Positions 43,427-54,451 of a DNA stretch of 64,000 nucleotides are shown one piece after another; position 1 is the stretch's first letter, and each line of letters starts with the position of its first letter. The notes beneath the pieces were generated by a model. It saw nothing but the letters and a program-made list of their open reading frames with translations, was not told where the DNA came from and ran no database searches. This DNA comes from Notospermus geniculatus (taxonomy: Eukaryota > Nemertea > Pilidiophora > Heteronemertea > Lineidae): assembly GCA_002633025.1 (NCBI GenBank), contig NMRB01000073.1, positions 464,372-528,371 of the forward strand, in the 5' to 3' direction. The position numbers and the translations under genes were made by a program.

Positions 43427-44620
43427 AGCTGACAGGTCAGATATACTCTCCGACTTGTATGCAAAAAAAATTACGCTCAACTTCGGCAGACCACGAGGCT
43501 GCCGAAGTCGAGCGTTCGGTAATGTTCGGAATGTACACTAAGCTTCCTACCTTGAAACACCCATTACACCCTGCGCATACCAACTACGTCATCATTCACT
43601 CGCCTGATAACTGGAAGTGAAGGATCGAGGACTCAACATGGAAGAGGGAGGCTAAAAATCAGTGTACGTATCCAAAACACCGCACGCAATCTGCGTCAAA
43701 AATGCAGAACGTCCAAACGAAAACTAATTCCGACTGTCGCTGGTAGTACGTAACATGGCAATTCGAGAATAAATGCAAATACGCGATTTGTCCACAAAAC
43801 AAATATCAGCTCCGGTCGTGATATTAGCGAGTCCAACCACGCCCGCTCCTACGTCTCTACTTTGGACGTGTCCGCCATGAATTCATGCACGTGCTAGGCC
43901 TATGCACTGATTAGCCTCGCCCAAAGTTGTAATCGCGTGACACTATGGAGAACCGAAAGGGGAATTAGGAATTCTGTCATTTAAAGGAGATAGGCCTGTA
44001 AACCATACTGCCAAACCATTCATTCAATCACAATGGACTAGTCAATAGGCCTGAATAATAGTTTTGTACGCTTTTGGACAGCCAAACTCCTTACATTCCC
44101 CATGTTAGGTAACCCACTGGTAATAGGCCTAGGTGTATGTGGCATTGCCTATGCGCGGCAATGGCGACCTCAGTGCAGACGCAGAGGCGACTCCAATGCA
44201 TTCTCTTGATACACTAATCTTTGTGGTGACTACATGTACTTATTTTCGTATAGCATTCGCGATCGTTGATAACTAATCGGATACATGTATTTTGTTTATT
44301 CACTGTGTTTGGATTCGATGCGACATGCTATCATTACGACGGCGGTGATTATCTCAAATTCGCCGGGAAATTTTCCTTCTTCCATTTTGAAGTTTCGAGT
44401 GTTGGATTATCAGACAGCCCCGATCCTTCACTTCCAGCGATCAGGCGAGTGAATGATGACGTAGTTGGTATGCGCAGGGTGTGATGGGTGTTTCAAGGTA
44501 GGAAGCTTAGTGTACATTACGAACATTACCAAACGCTCGACTTCGGCAGCCTCGTGTCTGCCGAAGTTGAGCGTGAAAATTTTTGCAAACAAGTCGGAGT
44601 GTATATCTGACCTGTCAGCT
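43427..44620. mobile_element. TTAA-flanked inverted-repeat element F
   Basis: A 1,194-bp element with about 205-bp inverted repeats starting AGCTGACAGGTCAGATATAC. Perfect TTAA at 43423-43426 and 44621-44624. The core (about 43632-44415) is non-coding. First bases AGCTGA are as in element C. Confidence 0.87.
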
Positions 44621-44624
44621 TTAA

Positions 44625-44806
44625 GGCGGGTTTCCACTATAGCGGATTCCGCGGCGGTTTCCGGCGAGCGGCGCGGTTTTCACAGGGCTTTGGATAATCC
44701 TTCGATGGTGTAATAATACAATGGCCTATTGATTATCCCAATGCCTGTGAAAACCGCTCCTCTCGCCGCAAGACGCGGCGGAATCCGCTATAGTGGAAAC
44801 CGGCCT
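44625..44806. mobile_element. Complete TTTCCACTATAGCGG MITE
   Basis: A near-perfect palindrome of about 182 bp (GGTTTCCACTATAGCGGATT and inverse) that directly adjoins the TTAA of element F. The partial sister copy is at 31666-31800. Confidence 0.82.
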
Positions 44807-45212
44807 TTATGCGCAGGGAACTGAGCAGGCCTTGTCCTGTGCGCCACTGGTCAATCAATGCAGACGGGAAACCGGGCACTGACATAGTAATGAACTGGGG
44901 GCGGCACTTCGGCATAGGGTGCATTGATGTTATAGAACAGACTCCACGGTATATACTTGTGTGTGGTACAATGATAATGATATGCAATGTTTGATGCGGG
45001 ATATTGGAGTTGGGGTACGAGATGTATGCTGTGAAGGTAAATAATCACACCGTGAGTCTCCAGGAGGTGGTGACGGGTATGAAACGTCTAAAGAAAGGAA
45101 AGCGTGATAGTTTCGCAGGGATCACTAGTGATAATTTCATACATGGAACTGACATTTGATTAGCATTCTATTATCGTCCATGATCAGTCATGGCTACTGG
45201 CCAAATGACTTC
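44807..45212. other. Intron 4: no feature recognised
   Basis: Nothing recognised apart from frames without motifs. Confidence 0.5.
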
Positions 45213-45216
45213 TTAA

Positions 45217-45956
45217 GGGCGAGTCAACGTTTTGAATTTTTGAAACGTGGCCAGGCGTTGTAAATAAAAGATGTCAAAATACCATAAAAGTACAAGATAT
45301 ATGACGGAAATGAAGGCACCTTCGGGGTCTATAATTCAAAAGGAATTGAATGAGTTGTATCTTGGAACGCACTAATTAGCTAAGTTGAAACAAAAGACTA
45401 GTAATCGGTACACTCTCCCACGAAATGGTACAATTTGAGGATCAAACGACATGTGGATCATAAAGTTCGAGTTTGTTTCTATTTAGTTCACCCATTTTGA
45501 CAGCAATATTTTCAACAGGTATAGAGTACTCGGCATGTCAATTCCATGAATGCTGCCAGATTTTCCAAAACAGGGCGGCCATATTGGATTTGGATTTTAC
45601 TTCCTGGTTGTCCTTTTTGTACTGAGCGTGTATGGTGTACATGAAGAGCATGTCAGGACACCCTCGCTACCCCAGGTTCTATGGGTTTGTGACATTGTTG
45701 CCACACCTTCAATGTGTCATTTACATGCTTCCTCTCCAAGAAAATCGTACCTGTTTTTCGTGTTTGGTGAATTTCTTTGTTTACGATTATGTAATGTAAG
45801 TGAGCTGTAATCCTTGGGACTTTCCTCATTTTCTGTGTCTATAAAGCACAGTGATCACATTGGACTATAAAAACAGTCAACTGGGGGTGTCTTTATTGCT
45901 TTTCTCAGAGGGGCCTGGATTGAAGCAATGTGAAAATTCACAATGACAGCTCGCCC
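45217..45956. mobile_element. TTAA-flanked element with short TIRs
   Basis: GGGCGAG at 45217 and its complement at 45950-45956 next to perfect TTAA at 45213-45216 and 45957-45960. The inverted similarity goes on weakly (TGAATTTT). Non-coding interior. Confidence 0.6.
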
Positions 45957-45984
45957 TTAAAGACCACCGTACATTCCTAAGAGC

Positions 45985-46361
45985 AGTAAACAAGAGGCCC
46001 ATGGGCCTTGCGCTCAGCTGACTATGACCTGCCAACACAAGAGGCTGAAAGAGGGGAAACGAGATACAAGTAAGAATAGTACGTGTGTCTTTCTAATTGT
46101 TAGCAAGCAAAGCGCTCCTCGGAAACCAGTTCAGTGGAAAGTGGTTAATATCACTTGGTGAATCGAAAAAAGATATCTTATCAGACCACTTGGGTAGGAA
46201 GGGGTTAATATTTCTTGGTAAATCGAGGTAGATGTCGTAATACACCCATTGGGTGGGAAGGGGTTAATATCATTTCATCACTCGAAAAAGATATCAGACC
46301 ACTTGGGTAGAAAGGGGTTAATATCGCTTATTGAATCGAGATAGGTATAGTATTACACCTA
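45985..46361 (+). repeat. Dispersed repeat with 60-bp tandem units
   Basis: The inverse copy of 1-502: the head starts AACAAGAGGCCCATGGGCCT, followed by four 60-bp units of the GGTGGGAAGGGGTTAATATC type. It is interrupted at 46362 by a Harbinger end. Confidence 0.87.
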
Positions 46362-46362
46362 T

Positions 46363-46449
46363 TATTGTGCCGTTGGTGTCCAACATTAATTCCATCAATA
46401 ATATTGCTTCAATATAATTGTCATTCATATTGATCGTGTATGGGCCGCT
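46363..46449. mobile_element. Harbinger right-end fragment
   Basis: The last 87 bp of the Harbinger element (TTATTGTGCCGTTGGTGTCC .. GTATGGGCCGCT), followed by TTA. It starts inside the tandem repeat without a left end. Confidence 0.85.
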
Positions 46450-47228
46450 TTACAATATGTGTATTTCATTGTTCCTGTGCAATCACTTGGTGAACGTGCA
46501 CGAACAGTTCACATGCATGTAGCTTACCAGACAGAGAGCAAAACGTGTAACACAGTATTCTATAGTCACAGCGTTGACTCAAAATCAAAGCGGAGACACA
46601 CTTGCCTCGAACGGCATCATGCAACAGGCCAACTTTCCTGGGGTTCAGGTGCCTGGGATTGAAGTTTTCTAGAAGTCACCCACCCCTTGTGGCGCTGCAC
46701 ACCACATGTTTTACAGAGATAGCTGAAATATAGATGAAATGAATGAAGTTATTTATCAAACCACCAGGCATGCCATGTCACATAGGCCTGTTCCTCATAT
46801 TGATTGACTCTTTGATGATGATAGCTCTCAAAAGTGACTGACTTGGTTTTACAAGTCTCGATGAGTCGATGATTCTTAGGTGCAGATTCCTTGGGATGAG
46901 TCGATGATTCTTAGGTGCAGATTCCTTGGAAACTGACTGACTGCAATTGTCCACTCTCTGTCCCCCNCCCCCCCCCCCCCCCACTGCCAGTAAACCTTTA
47001 AATCACAAAGCAATTAGGCCCTAGCATGCCTAGTAAAGAGGCAAAAGAGGCAGTTGCACATTCAACGTTTTATGGATTTCACTGGAGACATCGGTTCCGA
47101 TACCACAACGATAGGCCAACATTTTCCCTTTTGAACTTCATTGGATTCGTCAGCTCAGTGCAAGCTCATAGGCCTAGCCTAGGCCTACATGTACCTATGC
47201 CTAGGCCATAATTGTCATCTCCCCTCTC
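46450..47228. other. Intron 4: small repeats only
   Basis: A perfect two-copy tandem repeat (about 35-bp unit, GATGAGTCGATGATTCTTAG..) at 46861-46930, a C-run with an N at 46962-46982, and several TAGGCCTA palindromes near 47170-47205. No gene. Confidence 0.65.
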
Positions 47229-47512
47229 TTAAAGGGATACTGAAGGATCTTTTAAATCACCAGCTAACGAAATCATATTGGTGTATATTGGTAAATAAAA
47301 GAGTGATAAAACAAACCCATCAAACATATTTTATTTAGACAACCCCATCATGCCTTTATATTATGAGTTTATAGCCCTCCCAGAGACAATAATACCCCAA
47401 GCGCACTGGTTACGCGTGACGTCACGGCGGTATTCCAAGGTAGCCGAAACTAATTGCAGTATACAAATCTTACACATCAGACTAACACCCGGGGAGCTCA
47501 CTACGGACGAAA

Positions 47513-48570
47513 ATGCCTCCGAAAAAGTCGGGAGTCGGCTGTGTAAAGTATATGGATGTGAAAAACAGGANAAAGGTTAATTGTGGTTCCTGATCACTAA
47601 GATCGGGAACGATATTGTTTTTGGTCATGGTGTGTGTGTGTGTGTGTGTGTGCGTGTGTGTGTCTGTGTGTCCGGTCTGTCACACCTTCATGTCTCATCT
47701 CCTTGAACAGTTATAGCCTTGGAAACAAGTCCTAGCCCTAGGTTTGTCAACCTGGGCAATCCAATCAGCCAATAATTTTCAATCTCAGATGCCTCCATCA
47801 TGATGTAATCAACATATCGGACTTGATATTTTCTCCGTCATGCTTTTATCTGATGGCATAACTCGGCTCCTTCAACACCTACAGCAATGGGAATAAGTTC
47901 TACACTTAGGTTTTCATACCCTAGGAATCGAATGCGCTGATTACTTGATCTGAGATGTTGGGGTCTAGATATCGATATCACGAATATTATATTTTCAGAT
48001 AACTTGCCATACTGTCAACTGAGTAACATGAAACACGTCTTAGTTCATGCCTACTTATCCAAGGGCTGGACTATGTTAAAATTCTCAGCCTCAAGTGTCC
48101 AGGTGTTCGAAATATCACGAGATTTTGATATATCAAACTTGATAATTCGAAATATCTCTGCCTGTGGTAAAGGTAGAGGCATGATATCACCCATACTTAG
48201 GTTATTGAGGATGCCCATTTTGATTATGCAATGACCTTGATGATCAGAGGTCAAGGTCAAGGTCAAACTTGATGATTTGATTGATCACATCAAAATGGCT
48301 GCGAGCAGGCTGCCTGTCGGGTCCTCTTCAACAAGCGGGAACCATCAGACATTCACAATGTCATCTTGTTCATTCATTTCCTGCAGATCCGCAACGAGCC
48401 AATAAATGGGCACAGTTTATTCAGACGAAGCGGGCCGATTTTTTTACCGAATGCAAACCCACGCGTGGACTACATTTGCAGCTATCATTTCGAGGCCGAC
48501 TGTTTCAGGAATATTGGCGGCATAGAATCTAATGTCTCGATATCAGATCTCCCCGTTTTTGTTAACCTTT
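47513..48570 (+). pseudogene. Broken THAP-domain gene
   Basis: ATGCCTCCGAAAAAGTCGGG at 47513 starts MPPKKSGVGC; the pair CKVYGC appears in the neighbouring frame. The second half lies after an inserted repeat at about 48385-48570: RANKWAQFIQTKRADFF in one frame and VDYICSYHFEADCFRNIG in the next. C-x4-C, W and CSxHF match the C2CH zinc module. The frameshifts and the insertion show it is dead. Confidence 0.6.
47580..47760 (+). repeat. Dispersed repeat with internal (TG)n
   Basis: (TG)n at about 47629-47672 between flanks homologous, inverted, to 8330-8500. It is inserted within the THAP gene remains. Confidence 0.7.
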
Positions 48571-48987
48571 AGAAGTTCCTGTCTGAAGTGTATTGAGCGG
48601 GGTGGGGCATGACATTGTATGACACCCGGCGTCCGTTCATCCCATCGTCCCGCCGACTAGGCCCACATGTTTTGCTGGCATGGGTGTCGTTTCGTCAATC
48701 AAGATGATCAGATAATTACACTATCATTGGAGGGACTATACCCGAGGGACTTGGAAGATACACGCATATATCCAATGCACGATACTTTATTCACTTAGAT
48801 GTAGTACCGCCACACTACCGGTAAATAATGTACGATTACATTTAGGCCCCAACAGCTGCATGTAATTTGGTGTCTGTCCAAAACAAACCCAGTCGTGTAT
48901 TTCCAAACATTTCTTTTATGTGACATTCTAATTACAGTTTGTTTAGTCATTGCCGTACAGTTTCCTGTCGTTGAACCTACTAGAGAA

Positions 48988-49125
48988 TCAAGAATACCAA
49001 AATAACTTGATGTTCCTCAGACGAAGCATGCAGTCTAATGTCTTGAACTGACTGTCGGCCTCTTCGTCAATAAAACGTTCATCATCCTCAATGTCCATGT
49101 CGGAAGACGATGACCAATCTGACAT
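48988..49125 (-). CDS. Small acidic ORF within TTAA element
   Basis: 45 codons starting MSDWSSSSDMDIEDDERFID. The acidic, serine-rich start resembles the first exon of transposon-encoded proteins. The likely continuation is lost or spliced. It is convergent with the THAP remnant, as two-gene DNA transposons often are. Confidence 0.35.
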   Translation of the reverse strand: MSDWSSSSDMDIEDDERFIDEEADSQFKTLDCMLRLRNIKLFWYS

Positions 49126-49448
49126 CCTTAGCACTGTAGTCCACGACAGAAATCAAGAAAATAAACTAATAAATACACCTACAATCGCAGTATGAAACCA
49201 CTGAATTATGCTCACACGACAAGCACGATGCACATGCAGCTTGGGCAACTAATACCGCCGTGACGTCATCAGCCCTGGCGCACGACTTGAATTATGTGCA
49301 TTCCTTTATATTCGGGTTACGCAGAGTGATGATAATTGTTTTCAAAAATTCTTTCATGGTTATGTTTCTTATAATATTGAACACCTACTGAAATCGAATT
49401 TAACACTATTGGTGCAAATTATGAAAAGATCCTTCAGTATCCCTTTAA

Positions 49449-50042
49449 TCGAGGACTGTCCAAGTAAAAAAAAACCCATAACGGATAGGCCTAATTACGG
49501 GTGTACGGTACAGGTGTAACAGTAAAGAATATCCCACTGTAAAGTGTCCGCTTCTATTGTTCAATGACGGATTAAGGTGCATGGCTATGGAAACAAATCA
49601 CCAGAGATTAGAATGTAACAATAGGATCTTTTGTTCCTGGGACAGTTATTCCTGGGGACATTCTTTCCTTTCACACCTGTTTAGTGTACCGGTTAGCTAG
49701 GCCTAGGCCCAGAATAGGCCTACAATTTGACAGGGGCGTGTGGCATAATCAGTTCCCATTGCACTGAGCATGCACCAGTCCAGTTGCACATTCGAGGAAC
49801 CTTGACTTGACTTTCAAACTTCTCAAGTCACAAGTAGCCTAGGCCTGTGTGTCCTGGACCTGGCATCCTTCTGGCAATTGGTTACATCATAAGGATCCTG
49901 TCGACATTGATGGGAAGGAGAAATGTCAGAAAACGAACATTTTTCGGCTCATTTCCATGCTTTGTGGCTGATTTTCCTCAGGGACGTACATGCAACACAT
50001 GCAAAATAAAAGCTGCTTGTCTTTACATCATGTTGACATGTA
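49449..50042. other. Intron 4: no gene recognised
   Basis: Several TAGGCCTA palindromes (49703-49722). Otherwise nothing seen. Confidence 0.5.
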
Positions 50043-51130
50043 CGCCCTTACGAAAAATTCCCATGTGTTATTTCTTTTTTCACATGTGGGAATTATTTCA
50101 CATATGTGAAAATAAGTCCATGTGTGAAATTTGCCGCTTTTCCCATATGGGATTTTTGTTGAAATCCCACGTGTGAAAAATTCCCATATGGGATTTTTGT
50201 TGAAATCCCACATGTGAATCCTACATGTAAATTCTATATTGTTCATAATCTTAGTTCACCATTTTTCGCTATTTTCTTCATCCTCTGACTGGTGTCAGAT
50301 GTAGAAGGAAAAGGCCACCATCAGCCTTCCTCATAAGCAGCATTAATCTTAGCCAATAGGCCGAGAAGCTACGTGTATAACAGTTCTAGGTGGTTATCAA
50401 TGAACAGAAAAGTATCTTTTCTTTGGTACAGACAAAACCAATGTTATACAACTACCGCCTTGACAATTCTGAAACATAAACATTCACAACATCAATTTTT
50501 TGTCTAATATTTCAAAAGGTAGTTAAGTAATTTTCTTATGCATTTGTTTTCATAACAGTTGGCGTTTTTTGTTAAATATTTGCAAATTATAACATAATTG
50601 CCCTCTCCCCAGCCATCCGCCGGTAAAACCTTCATGTTTGACCTTGTAAATAAAACCAACTCGTCTACCTGCTTACCTGTCTGTCTGTAGATTAACCACC
50701 ACACTTATAAGGACAGTTTGTCATATATTGCTTGTTATTTTCATTTTCAAAAGTCACTCCATTCTTAATGATTCATCTCACTTAAATACCATGTGTGAAG
50801 AAAATCATATGTGTTATTTTCGTGAGAAAACAGAAGTACTATGTGTGAAAAAAATCACACATGGTAATTTTAAAATTCCCATGTGTGAAAATAAAAACAA
50901 CACATGTAGAAAAAATCACATGTGGTAATTTCGTAAGTAAAAAGAAATTCCCACATGTGAAAAAATATTCCCACGTGTGAAATAATCCCATGTAAATTTT
51001 ACATGTGGGAAAATAAAATTCACATAATGCAAAGGTTTTTACATGTATGTGAAGAGCCGTTTCACATATATGGGAATACTCATTTCACATATATGAAAAA
51101 AATTCACATATGGGACTTTTTCGTAAGGGC
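50043..51130. mobile_element. Foldback rich in CACATGTG/CCCATATGGG
   Basis: The ends CGCCCTTACGAAAAA..CCCA and complement enclose about 1.1 kb. Both subterminal parts (50060-50230 and 50790-51120) are packed with short palindromes and half sites: CACATGTG, CACGTG, CCCATATGGG, CACATATATG. The middle (50250-50780) is ordinary AT-rich sequence without a gene. Confidence 0.75.
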
Positions 51131-51892
51131 GGTACTTGGTAAACTCAATTCCGACCATGCCGGGAACTCCAACATGTCCTCGGGCTGGGGGCTGGGGGGT
51201 GGGGGAGCTGGGGGCTGGGGGTGGCTAAGGTCAAGGCTTGGTGTGGCGGATGTTAGCAATATTTGAGCCCCTACTTACCGGATATGAAATAAATAAGTCC
51301 TTCTCACAGGAATCCGGGATCACCAGGAACGGCAAAATCGGGCGTTTTTGAAGGCCGACCAATCAAAAACCACTTGGAATTCCAAACTTTCCTTTTGGAA
51401 TTGGAATGCATGGATCATAACCTTATCATAACCCAAGTATCGTTGTTTGAAACGGAGCAGCAGTTGATTTATTGACGACAAAAGACATGGCGGTTTTCAC
51501 CCCTAGGGGGAGACGCCCTTTTTAGGGGGTTCCCCGGAAGTGAACAGCGACCCGGAAAATATTTTTGGTGGGTGGAAAAAAATTGCCAACGAATCCTATT
51601 TTCATTTCCCGATATGGAAGGTTAATTTTATTTTTTGGCAGAAATGAGAAAAATCAGGGAACACGGCCATATTTCAGCCTATAAAAACTGGCCATTTCAA
51701 TGGAAATTCGTCTAAAAACGTTGACCCCCGTAACTCCTGTTTTACATGTAAGTGATCAATCAACAAATAACTTTGGTAATCTTCACCATGCCCGAGGGCC
51801 AACCTATGGTTAAAATATGAGCCAAATCGGCCGACCCCCCATGCTTAGCACTTTTTGCAGATTTTGCATGGTCTACCCGTGGATAGACTCTT
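51131..51892. other. Intron 4: G-rich tract, no gene
   Basis: GGGGGCTGGGGG-type repeats at 51180-51225 could form G-quadruplexes. The rest shows nothing recognisable. Confidence 0.55.
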
Positions 51893-51992
51893 AACACTTA
51901 ATTGAAAAAGTGAATTGACGGTGGGAATTTATCATGAAAGACTAGCATTTTGTAATAACCGAAGCTTGCAAAAATTTTTCCAGTCCCTTTAA
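51893..51992 (+). repeat. 100-bp dispersed repeat next to exon 5
   Basis: Inverted match of 21326-21424. It ends only about 20 bp before the exon 5 acceptor, so part of the branch-point region of this intron comes from a repeat. Confidence 0.8.
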
Positions 51993-52011
51993 CTTGTCCT
52001 CTTGTCTACAG

Positions 52012-52158
52012 AATCGCCTGACATGCCTTACGAAGACTGGATCCCACACATTGATGATTTGTTTTTTGAATGTTTCTTTCAACAAGATGAGTTGCCAATA
52101 GATATCCACGGCCTACCAGAAGCATTACCAAAGACGTACCAATGTAGTCAGACCCCTC
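52012..52158 (+). CDS. LamG/PAN secreted protein, linker exon 5
   Basis: A 147-bp exon between CTTGTCTACAG and CCCTC|GTAAGT, phase 1 at both ends. Only this frame is open: ESPDMPYEDWIPHIDDLFFE-CFFQQDELPIDIHGLPEALP-KTYQCSQTP. It is acidic with two cysteines and no domain I recognise. It sits just before the second LamG domain and probably forms a linker. Confidence 0.65.
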
Positions 52159-52324
52159 GTAAGTGAAATAATTGCCCATGTTTGAACACTATTTCCGGTA
52201 ACTTGATTTGTCATTCTCGCCACGTTCCAGCAATCGCTGTGTGAGTACAGGCAAACACGATGAAGTTTACCCGCGACAACCGCAACAAGCGTTTGTTTCA
52301 CCACGTATAGCCTGGTACAGTATT

Positions 52325-53545
52325 TCAAATAAGTAAATGGACACAGGAAAATTGGAATTTCTCAAACACGGCTGGTGATAAATCGATGCGGTTTGCGGGA
52401 TTTGATAGGACATTTAGTTTTGCATCATCATATCTACCAATTGGAAATTTGCTATTTTATCTAATAGTGACATTTGTTGATTAACAAAAGGTCCCAAAAT
52501 CAACTTTTTCATCCCGCATTTTGGGGCCAGATTTTATGTTGACTGGAAGCTTTTGTTGAGTTATGAGTGAATATCAAAGAAATTTCGCAGTATTCACTTG
52601 CACCTGTGACTTATTTTATCCATTTGTGCAAAAGGGCTTTGGCACCCGGTCTTCTACATGTACTACTGACTTACCCCTCGACACACATTATTCACATGAC
52701 CCATATGGCCGATTAGACAACTGGAATTAGGTCGTCAACTCACTTCATTGGGCTTGCTTTATGTGCCTATAAATAGCTCTCCCAGGTGGTAGATGTCATT
52801 CCACTGCGAGGAAAATGTAGTTTGGAAGTCATTGGAAACGAACACCACATTTGAATTAAAATTGCAGACTATTCAATATGATCATTGGGCCAGTTCACAA
52901 AAGCTGATTTCAAAATTGTGTCATGTCAGATTTCAGTACACCAGCATGTTCGAATTCAGTAGGCTCAGTGGTGATGATCACCAGGGGGTTTCTCCAAAGT
53001 AATTCCAATGGGCCGATTTAATAGACGCTGGCTAAGCTAACCATCGGTTCCACCAAAAATAAAGAGGCATGCGAAAAGTGTACAACTAAATTTTCACCAA
53101 AAAGCCCAGTTTGGATGGATAGTAAGCGCTATACAGAGCTTACAAAACGGGGATTTGGGGTGAAAAATTTAGCTGTGCATTTTTCGCACGCCTATCTATT
53201 TTTGGTGGAACCAATGGTTAGCTTAGCCAGCGTCTATTAAATCGGCCCTACGTCAATCAAGAAGGTGGAAAATTTTGACATAAAAATGCTGTTTCCCACC
53301 AATTAACACAAGATATTTTCTTCACACTTATGGGATGTGGGTTTTTCACCATAGTGATTCACCCTCTCAAGAAAATTGGTGAAAAATTTCGAAAATAAAA
53401 AAGTTGATTTTGAGACCTTTTGTAAATCAACAAGTGGTAGATACCATGATGCACAATTAAATGTCCTATCAAATGCCGCAAACCGCATCTATCACCAGCC
53501 GTGTTTGAGTAAATTTGATTTTCCTGTGTCCATTTACATATTTGA
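52325..53545. mobile_element. Inverted-repeat element within intron 5
   Basis: Arms about 52325-52440 and 53427-53545 are reverse complements (AAATGGACACAGGAAAAT, AAACACGGCTGGTGATA, GCGGTTTGCGG). A smaller palindromic MITE lies between them (53010-53249). No transposase frame. Confidence 0.7.
53010..53249. mobile_element. Palindromic MITE (GGGCCGATTTAATAGACGC)
   Basis: 240 bp with about 75-bp inverted ends, GGGCCGATTTAATAGACGCT and complement, and inner GGTTCCACCAAAAATA. Non-coding; nested in the intron 5 element. Confidence 0.82.
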
Positions 53546-53660
53546 AAGACTGTACATGTGGTATAGCCTACATGAAGCAATATTCATTCATAAGTCAACA
53601 ATACTTTACAGTATTTTCACACTATGTCATACTGACTTCTTTTACCTGCGCTTTTTCCAG

Positions 53661-54056
53661 ACCACTATTTTGGAACCAAGTGGTGGAATATCTTGGGGCA
53701 GGATGAAAACAACCCGAATTTAAATGGACTACAAATGGACATCACGGGAGTTTCAACTACATTCGATGGGCCCAATGGAATTCCCGCCTGGAACTTCCTC
53801 GGCTCGCCGAACTCTCACATAAGAATACCGAATGCACAAGGCGGCCCCCTTGATATGCTTAGCAGCTTCACCATAGGGACATTTTTCTACCAATCAGAGG
53901 TGGGAAACGGGGTAATCTTAGAATGGCGGGGATCGCCGCGAAGCAAATTCGCTACTAATTTTTGGATATGGAACCACAAGCTGTTTGTAAATATAGTCGG
54001 TACAGGATTTACCCTTTCTTACCCATTTGTATCACTCAAGAGTTGGCACTTTATTG
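53661..54056 (+). CDS. LamG/PAN secreted protein, exon 6 (LamG-2a)
   Basis: A 396-bp exon between CTTTTTCCAG and ATTG|GTGAGT, phase 1 at both ends. It starts HHYFGTKWWNILGQDENNPN and follows exon 3 closely: NSHIRIPNAQGGPL, SFTIGTFFYQSEVGNGVILE, FWIWNHKLFVNI and SWHFIG at the end. It contains the first two thirds of a LamG-like domain; the rest is exon 7. The single-exon LamG-1 has no intron at this point. Confidence 0.85.
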
Positions 54057-54079
54057 GTGAGTACTTTCCTTCAATTCCG

Positions 54080-54320
54080 GGCCGCCTTATCTACGAAAGG
54101 CACTTAAAGTTTGCGACCACGCAAACTTGCATTTTTATTTTGCGGAACCCACGCTACGCCAAAAAAATCGCTAATTTAGCGATCACGCAAATTGTTTTCG
54201 CAAACGCAATGCAAATTTTGCGACACGATATTTAAGAAAGCCACGCTGACTTTGCGAATCGCTAATCACCACGCAAACTAGCTGAATTTTGCGGGAGGTC
54301 CAAGGCCACTCGCAAACTTT
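54080..54320. repeat. Hairpin-rich repeat (GCGATCACGCAAA)
   Basis: Multiple short inverted copies of TTTGCGTGATCGC/GCGAAT.GCTAA. A similar block occurs at 61425-61545. Probably MITE relics in intron 6. Confidence 0.5.
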
Positions 54321-54451
54321 GCGTGCTATGGAACTATCGGCTCTCTGCTGATGCTGGTGATGAGGACGATGCTCATGCTGATGATTACTAGAACCAGGAA
54401 TATGTTCAGCCCAAGTATTGGAATGGGGAACCGGAGGAACTAACGTCACGA

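Larger units (their letters stand above)
47233..49444. mobile_element. TTAA-flanked element with THAP remains
   Basis: A 2,212-bp element with 25-bp inverted ends AGGGATACTGAAGGATCTTT, flanked by perfect TTAA (47229-47232 and 49445-49448). Inside are a broken THAP domain (+) and an acidic 5' exon (-), plus a (TG)n repeat inserted later. TTAA duplication with THAP-coding capacity suggests a degenerate Kolobok-like element; piggyBac is an alternative. The superfamily is inference. Confidence 0.7.

Noticed and set aside
43021-43620. 199-codon + strand ORF
   Set aside because: It runs into the inverted repeat of element F, and has no motif or splice support.
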